Assembly: GCA_945861785.1 (NCBI GenBank)
Contig: CAMAWD010000069.1
Coordinates: 1 to 35,018, forward strand
Source of the DNA: Rhodoferax sp. OV413
GTDB taxonomy: Bacteria; Pseudomonadota; Gammaproteobacteria; Burkholderiales; Burkholderiaceae_C
DNA: 35,018 nucleotides
Direction of reading: 5' to 3'
This document shows, in pieces, positions 16,535 through 24,695 of this stretch (the stretch's first letter is position 1; each line of letters begins with the position of its first letter). The notes below the pieces were generated by a model, which did no database searches, was not told the origin of the DNA, and saw only the letters and a program-made list of their open reading frames with translations. Position numbers and translations under genes: made by a program.

Positions 16535-17407
16535 ATGACGTACTCGCAGATCGGCTCACCCGGCAATGCGCTCGCGGCAGACGCGCGTTCGCTCAACACG
16601 CTCAAGCTGCAGGCCGGTCAGAATTCACCGGCCGCGATCAAGGAGGCGGCAAAACAGTTCGAATCGCTGTTCATGCGCGAGCTGATCAAGAGCATGCGCG
16701 AGGCGACCATGAAATCCGGCATGCTGGACAGCCCCGGCGGTGACCTGGGCGCTGACCTGCTGGACCAGCAACTCGCAGTGCACATGTCGGGGATGCCCGG
16801 GGGCCTGTCGGACATGATTGCACGCCAGTTGCAGTTGCAGACCGCCGGCGCCGAGCCCGCCGCAGTGCCGGTCGAGCCCAAGGCAGCGCCCAAACCCATC
16901 ACCTTCGCACCCACCACACCGGTCAAGACCACCACCGGACAGGCCGAATTCGTTCAGCGCCACGGCGCGGCCGCGGCAAAGGTCGAGAAGGACAGCGGGC
17001 TGCCCTCCGGTTTCATGCTCGGCCAGGCCGGACATGAGACGGCCTGGGGCCGCAGTGAAATCAGGATGAAGGGTGGCGCCCCCTCGTTCAACCTGTTCGG
17101 TATCAAGGCCGGCTCGGGCTGGACCGGCAAGGTGGCCGAGGTCACCACCACCGAATACGTCAATGGCGCGCCGCGGAAGCTTACGGCGAAGTTCCGCGCC
17201 TACGGCTCCTACGAAGAGTCGTTTCGCGACTATGCACGGCTGATTACGCAGACTCGCCGTTACGCGCAAGCCAGCCAGCAAACCGCCTCGGTGCAGGGCT
17301 ACACCGCCGGTCTGCAGCGCGCCGGTTACGCCACCGACCCGGCCTATGCGGCCAAGCTGAGCCGGGCCATCAACCTGACGCTGCAACTGCAGCGGGCACA
17401 GGCATGA
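16535..17407 (+). CDS. flgJ: Flagellar rod assembly protein/muramidase FlgJ
   Basis: FlgJ caps the rod and cuts peptidoglycan so the rod can cross the wall. The 290-residue protein has both domains: an N-terminal rod-binding domain (about 30-105, with AAKQFESLFMRELIKSMREA) and a C-terminal glucosaminidase domain (about 135-285). The latter carries GQAGHETAWG with the predicted catalytic Glu168, and NLFGIKAGSGWTGK. A Pro/Ala-rich linker joins them. The dual-domain form is standard in beta- and gammaproteobacteria. GGAGG lies eight bases before the ATG, which directly follows the flgI TAG. Confidence 0.96.
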   Translation: MTYSQIGSPGNALAADARSLNTLKLQAGQNSPAAIKEAAKQFESLFMRELIKSMREATMKSGMLDSPGGDLGADLLDQQLAVHMSGMPGGLSDMIARQLQLQTAGAEPAAVPVEPKAAPKPITFAPTTPVKTTTGQAEFVQRHGAAAAKVEKDSGLPSGFMLGQAGHETAWGRSEIRMKGGAPSFNLFGIKAGSGWTGKVAEVTTTEYVNGAPRKLTAKFRAYGSYEESFRDYARLITQTRRYAQASQQTASVQGYTAGLQRAGYATDPAYAAKLSRAINLTLQLQRAQA

Positions 17408-17462
17408 AGCTCGTCACGCACGGGCCGCCGGCCTGGGCCGCACAACGGTGTGAGGGGGCCCC

Positions 17463-19364
17463 GTGTCCATCCTGAACATCGGCACCCGTGCCTTGCTGTC
17501 GAACCAGCTCGCCTTGCAAACGGCGGGCAACAATGTCGCCAACGTCAATACGGCGGGCTACTCGCGCCAGTCGGTGTTGCTGCAGGCGGTGGACGGTTCG
17601 TTCTCCGGGGCGGGCTACTACGGCAACGGCGTGGAAGCTGCCACGGTGTTGCGCAGCCATGACGAATTTCTCACGCGGCAGGCCGCTCTGACCAGCGCGG
17701 TGGCGGCTTCCGATGCCAAGCGCCTGGAACAACTCAGGCAGCTCGAAGACCTGTTCCCCGGCGGCGCCAGCGGATTGGGTGCAGCGGTGTCGGACATGCT
17801 CAACGCATACTCCGACGTGGTCAACGCCCCAACGGACTTGCCCTCGCGGTCCGTGGTGTTGTCGCGTGCCGACGAAATGGCGGCTCGGTTCCGCACCGCC
17901 GCTGGCAGCCTGGTCAGTTTGCAACAGGGCATACGGAACGAGTCGCGTGTCACCGCAGGCAACATAAACAGCCTGGCCAACCGCATCGCGCAGGCCAATG
18001 CCCAGATCACCTCCACCACCGGCTCTGGCCATGATCCCAACCAATTGCTGGACCAACGCGACCAGTTGATCCGCGAACTCAATGCACTGGTGCAGACCAG
18101 CAGCATCCCGGCCGAAGACGGGACGATCGGCATCTTCCTGGCGGGCAGCCAACCCTTGGTTCTGGGCAAGATCGCCGCCGAGGTGTCCATCATCGGCGAC
18201 GAATTCGGCGACCCGGCCAAGTCCAAGTTGGCGATCACGCGCAATGGTCAACCAGCGGTGATCGACGAGGCCAGCCTGGGGGGAGGTGCACTGGCCGGTC
18301 TGTTGCGCTTCCAGAATCTGGACCTGGTCGACGCAAGCAACCTGCTCGGTCGGATGGCTTTGGCTCTGGGCACCAAGATGAATGAGCAGCAGCGTCTGGG
18401 TCTGGACCAGACCGGCGCCCCGGGCGGAGACCTTTTCGCCCTGGGCCCGGCAACTGCCGGCCTGCCGTCCACCACGAACACCGGGGGGGCCTCGGTGCAG
18501 GTCGCCATCCAGAGCACTCCGGCCAGCGGCGCGACCGCATTGGCCGCATCCGACTACGAACTGGCCTTCTCCGGCGCAACCACCGGAACAGTCAAGCGCA
18601 TGCTCGACGGCCAGACCGTGGCGTTCAACACGGTGCCGGTGCTGATTGACGGCCTGAGCCTGCAGATCACCGGTTCGCCTTCCAACGGCGACCGTTTCCT
18701 CATCACGCCATTGCGCAATGCCGCCCTGGCCATTGACACCAGCTTCTCCTCGCCACGCAACCTCGCCGTGGCCAGCCCGGTGGCCGCGAGCGCAGGCACC
18801 ACCAACCAGGGCACACTGGCACTGCAGAGCCTGCTGCCGCGGATCGCAGATGCCAACCTCACGCAGACGGTCACCCTGAGCTTCACCAGCGCCAGCACCT
18901 TTGACGTGACCGGCACCGGCACCGGCAACCCGGTGGGAGTGGCCTTCGCGCCCGGCCAGGAGATCAATTACAACGGCTGGAGCCTGACGCTCAAGGGCAA
19001 CCCGAAAGCCGGCGACACCTACACCGTTGCCGCCAACGCCTTCCCCAACACCAGCGCTGGCAATGCCGAGGCGATGCTGGCGCTGCGCGACCTGCCAATG
19101 TTTGATGGTGCCGCTGTCACCGACGGTTATGCCGGACTGATGTCGAGCATCGGCGTGCGGGTGCAGAGCGCAGGTTTCAGCGCCGGCATTTCGCAGTCGA
19201 TCGCGCGCAACGTCGAGACCGACCGCGCATCGGTCGCGGGGGTCAACCTCGATGAGGAGGCCGCCAAGTTGCTGCAATTCCAGCAGGCCTACCAGGCGTC
19301 GGCCAAGATCCTCCAAGTATCGCAAACCATGTTCGACTCCATGCTCCGCAGCCTGAGCGCCTAG
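17463..19364 (+). CDS. flgK: Hook-filament junction protein FlgK (HAP1, GTG start)
   Basis: FlgK joins hook to filament and is an FlgN client. The 633-residue product starts SILNIGTRALLSNQLALQTA after a GTG, with GNNVANVNTAGYSRQSVLLQ next. The C-terminal coiled coil has NLDEEAAKLLQFQQAYQASA and KILQVSQTMFDSMLRSL. The large middle domain (about 170-560) is the variable D2/D3 region. The GTG at 17463 is preceded by GAGGGGG and is the only start that gives the family N-terminus. Confidence 0.95.
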   Translation: MSILNIGTRALLSNQLALQTAGNNVANVNTAGYSRQSVLLQAVDGSFSGAGYYGNGVEAATVLRSHDEFLTRQAALTSAVAASDAKRLEQLRQLEDLFPGGASGLGAAVSDMLNAYSDVVNAPTDLPSRSVVLSRADEMAARFRTAAGSLVSLQQGIRNESRVTAGNINSLANRIAQANAQITSTTGSGHDPNQLLDQRDQLIRELNALVQTSSIPAEDGTIGIFLAGSQPLVLGKIAAEVSIIGDEFGDPAKSKLAITRNGQPAVIDEASLGGGALAGLLRFQNLDLVDASNLLGRMALALGTKMNEQQRLGLDQTGAPGGDLFALGPATAGLPSTTNTGGASVQVAIQSTPASGATALAASDYELAFSGATTGTVKRMLDGQTVAFNTVPVLIDGLSLQITGSPSNGDRFLITPLRNAALAIDTSFSSPRNLAVASPVAASAGTTNQGTLALQSLLPRIADANLTQTVTLSFTSASTFDVTGTGTGNPVGVAFAPGQEINYNGWSLTLKGNPKAGDTYTVAANAFPNTSAGNAEAMLALRDLPMFDGAAVTDGYAGLMSSIGVRVQSAGFSAGISQSIARNVETDRASVAGVNLDEEAAKLLQFQQAYQASAKILQVSQTMFDSMLRSLSA

Positions 19365-19378
19365 GGCAGACACACACC

Positions 19379-20569
19379 ATGCGCATCGCCACCGCCAACA
19401 CCTACGACAACGCCCTGGAACAGTTGTACAAACGCCAGTCGGAGCTGTCTGTGCAGCAGGAACGGGTCAGCACCGGGCAGCGCGTGAACCGTCCCAGCGA
19501 CGACCCGGCCGCAGCCGCCCAGGCTGAGCGCGCCATGACACGGCTGACCCGCATCGACGTGGACCAGCGCGCGCTGGAGTCGCAGCGCGCCGCGCTGGCG
19601 ACTGCCGAGTCGGCGCTGGGCGAAGCCACGGGGCTGGTGCAGGGCGCACGCGACCTGGCCATATCGGCGGTCAACGGTGCCTATTCGGCCCGCGACCGGA
19701 CCACCGTCGCCAACCAGATCGCGAACCTGCGCGACCAGTTGTTTGCGCTCTCCAACCGCACCGACAGCAACGGCGTGTCGCTGTTTGGTGGGCTGGGCAG
19801 TTCGGGGGCTCCGTTTGCCGACACCACGCCTGGAGTGAGTTTCCAGGCCACGGCCGGCCAGCGCGCCGCCACCGCCACCGCCTTGCCCGGTGCGATGGAC
19901 GGGCAGGCGATCTGGATGGAAGTTCCCACCGGCAACGGCGTGTTCAAGGTGTCGCTGGGCGCCGGCAATACGGGAACCGCCTGGACCGATGCGGGCTCGG
20001 TCGTCACCCCGAGCGCCCAGACGGGCGACAGCTTCAGTGTGACTTTTTCGGTGGTCGGCGGCGTCACCACCTACGACATTGTGGACACCAGCACCGCTGC
20101 CACCGTCGCCGCCGGGCAACCCTTTGTGGACGGCGCGCCGATCCAGTTCGATGGCCTGTCGGTGATTGTTCACGGAGCGCCCGCCAGCGGCGACACCGTG
20201 GCCGTGGCGCCCAGCGTGCAGACCAACATCTTCAAGGTGCTGGACGACGCGATTGCCAATATCGGCAATACATCCAGCGACAACAAACTGGCCCAGTCCG
20301 TGACACTGGCCCTGGTGGAAATCGATGCGTCTCTGGAGCGCCTGCAATCCGCCCGCAGCCAGGCCGGCGACTGGCTCAACCGTGCCGACACCATCACCAA
20401 CACGCAGAGTGCAAGGTCTTTGTCACTGGAGAGTGACCGTTCGCGCGCGGTCGATCTGGACATGGCCAAAGGAATATCCGACTTCAACAAGTTCCAGACC
20501 GGTTACCAGGCGGCCCTGCAGTCGTATGCTCAAATCCAGAAACTGAGCCTGTTCAACTTCATCAACTAA
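19379..20569 (+). CDS. flgL: Hook-filament junction protein FlgL (HAP3)
   Basis: FlgL is the flagellin-like second junction protein and an FlgN client. The 396-residue product begins MRIATANTYDNALEQLYKRQ with the flagellin-type N-terminal segment SELSVQQERVSTGQRVNRPS DDPAAAAQAERAM split across residues 20-53. It ends in LESDRSRAVDLDMAKGISDF, then NKFQTGYQAALQSYAQIQKL-SLFNFIN. The length and both conserved ends are normal. It follows flgK by 14 bases. Confidence 0.95.
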   Translation: MRIATANTYDNALEQLYKRQSELSVQQERVSTGQRVNRPSDDPAAAAQAERAMTRLTRIDVDQRALESQRAALATAESALGEATGLVQGARDLAISAVNGAYSARDRTTVANQIANLRDQLFALSNRTDSNGVSLFGGLGSSGAPFADTTPGVSFQATAGQRAATATALPGAMDGQAIWMEVPTGNGVFKVSLGAGNTGTAWTDAGSVVTPSAQTGDSFSVTFSVVGGVTTYDIVDTSTAATVAAGQPFVDGAPIQFDGLSVIVHGAPASGDTVAVAPSVQTNIFKVLDDAIANIGNTSSDNKLAQSVTLALVEIDASLERLQSARSQAGDWLNRADTITNTQSARSLSLESDRSRAVDLDMAKGISDFNKFQTGYQAALQSYAQIQKLSLFNFIN

Positions 20570-20594
20570 CCGGGGCACGACCCAGTCGTTCGCC

Positions 20595-21821
20595 ATGTCA
20601 CCATCGGTCCTGGGACACCTGACACTGGGCTACCAGCTGGTCTGGAACCGGCTGCGCCAGATCGCGGCCGTGCAGTTGTTCATCGGCTCGCCCGGCGAGG
20701 CCCCCGTCGATGCGGAGCACCTCCTGCGTACCCTGAAGCAGACCTGGTCGCTCCAGTCCCCCGCGCTGATCCTGTCCGTGCAGTCCCCCGCGCTGCTGAT
20801 CGACCTGCTGGCGCACGCCGTGTCCACCGGCCCCGCGATCGCCGTCCAAAGCAGCATGCTGGCCGACCCGGCGATCGCGCAAAGAGTGCATGGCGCGCAC
20901 CGCCGCCAGGTGCCCCTGTTCTGGCGCGGCCAACATGCCGAACGCGAAAGTCTTTACGCCCCCATGGACTTCCAGCCCGGCATGGTCAGCCTGACGCCAG
21001 GCGAAGTGCTGCAGGGTGCGCGCGCCGCGCTGCACCCGGACCGCGCGCAGCAGGCTGCGGCCAGCCCGGTGCTGCCGGGCCAGATCTACGAAGGGGTTCC
21101 CAACCGTGCCCTGGTCGAGCACTGCCTGGACCAGCGCGGTGCGTGGGGCGTGGCCGGCTGGCCTGCCGAAGACGTCCTGCAAGCCATTCACCACCGGATG
21201 CCTCCCGACCGCCGCTCCGTCAACGGGCTGCTGGCCGCCACCGACGCCGACGCTTCTTTGGAGGTGCTCGAGAATCTGCTGGCCGAAGAACCAGTGCTGG
21301 CATACCGATTCCTGCGTTTCGCCAACTCGGAAGACTTCAAGCTGTGCGAAGGAATCGACTCCACGCGCCAGCGCATGATGGTGCTTGGCCTGTCCAGGTT
21401 TCGAAGCTGGCTGGTGGAACAGGCAGCAGGCGCCACCGAGGATGTGAACCTGCTGCCGGTGCGCCGCGCGATGGTGGTTCGCGCCCGCCTGATGGAGCAC
21501 CTGCTTGACGCCGGCGACGCCGAGCGGCTGCGCCACGAGGTGGTGCTGTGCGGGCTGCTGTCGAACATCGACATGGTGGTTGGGGAACCCATGCCGCAGG
21601 CACTGCAGAGCCTGCCACTGTCGGAACGTGTGCTGGAGGCCCTGGTCAGCCGGAGCGGCCCGTACGCCCCCTACCTTGAACTCGCCGCCGCACTGGAGTA
21701 CCCGGGCATGTCTGCCGTGCCGGCCCTGTGCGAAGCGCAGGAGCTCGACATTGCCGTCGTCAACCGGGAGGTGCTGCGGGTGTTGTCTCAGTCGCAGCGC
21801 TACCCGGCGCGGGCGCGTTGA
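20595..21821 (+). CDS. HDOD-domain signalling protein with degenerate EAL-like N-terminus
   Basis: The 408-residue protein resembles the YuxH-type family that joins an inactive EAL domain to an HDOD domain. The N-terminal half (about 1-185) has LGYQLVWNRLRQIAAVQLFI but no EAL catalytic motif. The C-terminal half (about 190-390) has the HDOD pattern VNGLLAATDADASLEVLENL, EEPVLAYRFLRFANSEDF and RQRMMVLGLSRFRSWLVEQA. Metal-binding HD residues are absent, as is normal for HDOD. Such proteins are thought to act in signalling through protein contacts, some affecting motility or biofilm; a specific role here is inference from position. It starts 25 bases after flgL in the same direction and is probably co-transcribed. 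No clear ribosome binding site is visible. Confidence 0.75.
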   Translation: MSPSVLGHLTLGYQLVWNRLRQIAAVQLFIGSPGEAPVDAEHLLRTLKQTWSLQSPALILSVQSPALLIDLLAHAVSTGPAIAVQSSMLADPAIAQRVHGAHRRQVPLFWRGQHAERESLYAPMDFQPGMVSLTPGEVLQGARAALHPDRAQQAAASPVLPGQIYEGVPNRALVEHCLDQRGAWGVAGWPAEDVLQAIHHRMPPDRRSVNGLLAATDADASLEVLENLLAEEPVLAYRFLRFANSEDFKLCEGIDSTRQRMMVLGLSRFRSWLVEQAAGATEDVNLLPVRRAMVVRARLMEHLLDAGDAERLRHEVVLCGLLSNIDMVVGEPMPQALQSLPLSERVLEALVSRSGPYAPYLELAAALEYPGMSAVPALCEAQELDIAVVNREVLRVLSQSQRYPARAR

Positions 21822-22598
21822 GGGCCGGCTCCGGATGCCCCGACACATGCCGCGGTCGTTATCGCCACCGAACGCTTCGGCATCAAATCATCGATCCCGA
21901 CAGCAAGGCACCGACACCGCCGACGAAGGTCCTTCGCCACCGCACCCGTCAACGAAACCATCCCGCAGTCCCCCGAGAACGAAACGCCTTCAGAGTCGAA
22001 GCCCTTCGGTTGCATTGGACTCCGGCATCGATGTCACATCACCGGAATTGGAATTCGGTCCCGATGAACTTCGTGCGCAGATTCACTTCGACCCCGACCA
22101 TTTCGTATCCGATTTGCCCTTCGCCAGCGACATTTCCGACACCGCCCCCTACGGGTTAAAAATTCTTCGCCCACGCCCCCACCGACAACGAAACTACGTC
22201 TACGTAACCGCCCACCAATTCCGGTCGCGTTGACCACCGCGACCGTGTTCAGTTCAGTTCAGTTTCGTCAACGATGTCCATCGATCACGCACGGGAACCA
22301 CCACCAACGATGGCGTCACCGCAGACGAAGTTGTCCCGATTCTTGGTCGGGGGCGAAGTGAATCGGATTCGAAAAATTCGAAATCGACGCGCTCCGGGCG
22401 GGTTGGGGAGATTGGGTTTTCGGTGGCGGTCAACGTCGATTGCGATGGTGTCGGTTCCGAAGTGACGTTTTCGGTGACGGATTCCAACGGAAACGGTGAG
22501 GCGCCTTTTTGCCAGGCGTCTCGTAGTTGGCGGTGATGAATGGGGCAGTCAGTCTGCACTCACCGAGATAGTGAACCCGCACGAATTGCTGGCCGGCG
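21822..22598. other. Gene-free, hairpin-rich accessory stretch
   Basis: No frame here resembles a protein family. GC is visibly lower than in the flagellar genes, and words such as TTCG and CGAA recur. A perfect 8-bp stem, CGGTCGCG/CGCGACCG with an 8-base loop, lies at 22222-22245 and is followed by three tandem GTTCA units (22247-22261). Inverted copies include 22041-22051 with 22215-22225 (11 bp), and 22080-22100 with 22344-22364 (20 of 21 bases). An imperfect hairpin lies at 22498-22522. It may be decayed mobile DNA; I see no recognisable element. Confidence 0.5.
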
Positions 22599-22883
22599 TC
22601 ATATTTGGTCGTCGACCCCATCACGCAGAGCTTTTCCAGGTTTGAAATGCAGCGCGCGCTTTTCCGGCACGACCACCCGTTCACCGCTGCGCGGATTGCG
22701 ACCAATTCGAGTCGGCCTGCGGACCACGGACAGGACACCAAACCCCCGGATTTCGATCCGACGCCCATGCGCCAGTGCGTCACTCACTGCTTCCAAGATC
22801 ACGCTGACGGCAGACTCCGCATCGCGATGGGTCATGTCATCAACGCGAGCCACCAGGCTTTCAACTAGTTCAGACCGGTTCAT
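22599..22883 (-). CDS. IHF-beta-like (HU/IHF family) DNA-binding protein
   Basis: The 94-residue product has the exact length and layout of the integration host factor beta subunit. It begins MNRSELVESLVARVDDMTHR. It carries the core RIEIRGFGVLSVVRRPTRIG followed by GRNPRSGE, where the conserved Pro intercalates into bent DNA in this family, and ends HFKPGKALRDGVDDQI. It departs from housekeeping IhfB in the middle (VVRRPTR, VVPEKRALHF). The family is known to bend DNA in recombination, transposition and transcription. It is not in the usual rpsA-ihfB setting but sits beside toxin-antitoxin and IS genes, so it looks like an acquired paralogue. The start at 22883 matches the family; an open extension upstream to 22961 does not. 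The ribosome binding site is weak. Confidence 0.8.
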   Translation of the reverse strand: MNRSELVESLVARVDDMTHRDAESAVSVILEAVSDALAHGRRIEIRGFGVLSVVRRPTRIGRNPRSGERVVVPEKRALHFKPGKALRDGVDDQI

Positions 22884-23066
22884 TGCTGGCGCTGGGCGAA
22901 GTTGAAAGCCATGGCCGCGCAAGTATCCATGATTGCCATCCCAAGTGAATCCAAAACACATCGAGGACCCAGGCTGGACGATGTCGGCGGTTGGCTTTCA
23001 GCGATCAGCGATCAGCGAACTGAAGATGCCGAGCATGTTGTCTACTGCCAGTCCCAATTTTCGAAT

Positions 23067-23113
23067 TTGACGTTTTTGACGAATATTGCTAGACTCGCCA
23101 AATTGATTGGAGT
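23067..23113 (+). promoter_or_regulatory. Promoter and candidate operator of the toxin-antitoxin operon
   Basis: TTGACG (23067-23072), a 17-base spacer and TAGACT (23090-23095) with an extended TGC before the -10 make a good sigma-70 promoter. A second TTGACG lies at 23076-23081. An imperfect inverted repeat, ACTCGCCAA (23093-23101) and TTGGAGT (23107-23113), covers the -10 and start point and ends just before the antitoxin ATG. That suggests autorepression by the antitoxin, which is inference. Confidence 0.65.
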
Positions 23114-23118
23114 TCCCC

Positions 23119-23736
23119 ATGCGAACAATTGCCAAAACCTCCCCACCTTCTGATATTGAACCGCAATTCGTCAGCGGCCTTCACTTTGCTTTGGGGAACA
23201 TGGCAGAGTCAGTTGCTGATCGTGTGTCGTCTGCGATTGCCGAGCAGATTCAGACTCGCAAAGTCAACATGGAGGTGATTCGTCAAATCGTCACGAGCGC
23301 AATGCCTTCGACGCTGGAAAGCGAGTTTGTTCGGGAGCTTTTGGACGACAAAGAGGATTCACGAAAACGCCGAGCCATGCTTGTTCACGTGTTGAGCGCC
23401 GCCGACGTGCGAGGGATCAATGCCAACGTCGCAATGATGCAGGATGTTGCTCCGGCCACAGTAGAAGACGACGAACTGCTCACAAGCCAGGATGCCGCAA
23501 AGCTGCTGCACGTTTCGCGCACCCACATGAACATGCTCATCGACACTGGAAAACTTGGGGCAGTCAGCATCACAGACGGTGGACATCGGCGCATAGCAAG
23601 ATCTGTCGTCCTGGCCTACAAGAAAAGGGCCAAGGCACGGCAGGTATTGGGGCTGGCGGAGATGGTTGGCACCAGCGCGCGCCTGGGACTCTATGCCGGT
23701 GAAATCGCCAACACTCCACGTCGTGCCAAGGGTTGA
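23119..23736 (+). CDS. Antitoxin with excisionase-type helix-turn-helix
   Basis: The 205-residue protein has a C-terminal DNA-binding domain of the excisionase/MerR-like type (about 119-170): LLTSQDAAKLLHVSRTHMNM, then LIDTGKLGAVSI, and GGHRRIARSVVLAYKKR. The N-terminal part (about 25-110) is helical and unassigned. It is followed at once by a PIN-domain gene, the arrangement known for VapBC50-type modules in which the antitoxin is annotated as an excisionase. GGAG lies six bases before the ATG at 23119. An upstream TTG at 23107 is in frame but would remove the ribosome binding site. The gene is visibly more A/T-rich than the flagellar block, consistent with transfer. Confidence 0.75.
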   Translation: MRTIAKTSPPSDIEPQFVSGLHFALGNMAESVADRVSSAIAEQIQTRKVNMEVIRQIVTSAMPSTLESEFVRELLDDKEDSRKRRAMLVHVLSAADVRGINANVAMMQDVAPATVEDDELLTSQDAAKLLHVSRTHMNMLIDTGKLGAVSITDGGHRRIARSVVLAYKKRAKARQVLGLAEMVGTSARLGLYAGEIANTPRRAKG

Positions 23737-23739
23737 CCC

Positions 23740-24462
23740 GTGGCGGAGCGCAAGAAGCGGTTGATGGGCGAGGCACCTTCGGTGCCTCGCATCATCTTTG
23801 TAGACGCAAATGTCTTCTTCGCGCCAAGAATGCGGGACATCTTCATGCACCTTCACGAAGCGGAGGTCTTGTCCATTCACTGGACAAAGGAAGTCGAAGC
23901 GGAATGGACGCGCAATGTGGTTACAAAGCATGGCGCCGACCAGACATTGATTCGTGCATGCGTGCATGGCATGCGTGACGCCGCAGAGGATTGGGAGGTC
24001 AGCGGTTATGCCAAACACGTCGACCGGTTTGCGGCAGTGAACTTCAAAGACCGCCATGTCGCGGCGGCGGCATACAAGCTTTCTCTTGACGACTGGCCGG
24101 ATCAGTCAGTTGCCCTGGTCACCAAGAACATCAAGGATTTCCCACAAGAGGCATTCAAAGGCACCCAGGTGACCGTATGTTCAATGTCCGAGTATTTGGA
24201 CTTGCTGGTCACGACGGAGCCAGAGTTGGTCATCCGGACAGTGGACCGTTGTCGGAGAAAACTAAAGGCGCCAAAGCTCAGCCATGAAGAATACGTGGCG
24301 GTCCTGATGGGTAACGGATGCGCGGGACTTGCCAACGCGTTGGCACTCAGGTGGAACGTTGAATGCCCGAAGGTGGCGAAGGATGGAACGTTCTACTACA
24401 GTTCAGAAGACCTACCCCGACGGACAGGGACAAAGTCCAAACATCCTTCTGGCAAGAAGTAG
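23740..24462 (+). CDS. PIN-domain ribonuclease toxin (VapC50-like)
   Basis: The 240-residue product (GTG start) has a PIN domain, a metal-dependent RNase fold used by VapC toxins. Visible acidic residues are Asp22 and Asn24 in FVDANVF, Glu55 in EVEAEW, Asp103 in NFKDRHVAAAA, and Asn129/Asp132 in VTKNIKDFP, so the active site looks complete. It is longer than simple VapC proteins: about 90 residues (150-240) follow the PIN core, with LSHEEYVAVLMGNGCAGLAN as a separate C-terminal helix region. The GTG lies three bases after the antitoxin stop, with AAGGG upstream; an ATG at 23764 is the alternative. RNA target unknown. Confidence 0.78.
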   Translation: MAERKKRLMGEAPSVPRIIFVDANVFFAPRMRDIFMHLHEAEVLSIHWTKEVEAEWTRNVVTKHGADQTLIRACVHGMRDAAEDWEVSGYAKHVDRFAAVNFKDRHVAAAAYKLSLDDWPDQSVALVTKNIKDFPQEAFKGTQVTVCSMSEYLDLLVTTEPELVIRTVDRCRRKLKAPKLSHEEYVAVLMGNGCAGLANALALRWNVECPKVAKDGTFYYSSEDLPRRTGTKSKHPSGKK

Positions 24463-24655
24463 CCGCGCCACGAGTTACTGCAGTCCGCGATTTGTGCACA
24501 TGGCGCTTTCAGTAAGGGTCCGCGCAAAAATAAGTTCACAGTTCAGAGCGTAGTTCCAACAGATAGAGCTTGAACAGATTTGGCGTGAAGGACTCTAAAA
24601 TTCTGACTGCATGCCGCTTGGCGCATGATTCGAGCGTTCGACTTGACGTATTTTA

Positions 24656-24695
24656 AATGTCTTAATTCAGCCCATATTGGCATAATTAAGACATT
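24656..24695 (+). promoter_or_regulatory. 12-bp perfect inverted repeat abutting the transposase start
   Basis: AATGTCTTAATT (24656-24667) and AATTAAGACATT (24684-24695) are a perfect inverted repeat with a 16-base centre. The right arm ends at the base before the ATG at 24696. CATAAT (24681-24686) could be a -10 within it. The placement suggests an operator, possibly bound by the winged-helix-like N-terminus of the transposase itself, or a hairpin hiding the start codon. Confidence 0.5.

Noticed and set aside
22254-22559. Minus-strand frame of 101 codons in the hairpin-rich stretch
   Set aside because: It is Thr/Pro/Ser-rich with no motif, no ribosome binding site and no recognisable relatives.
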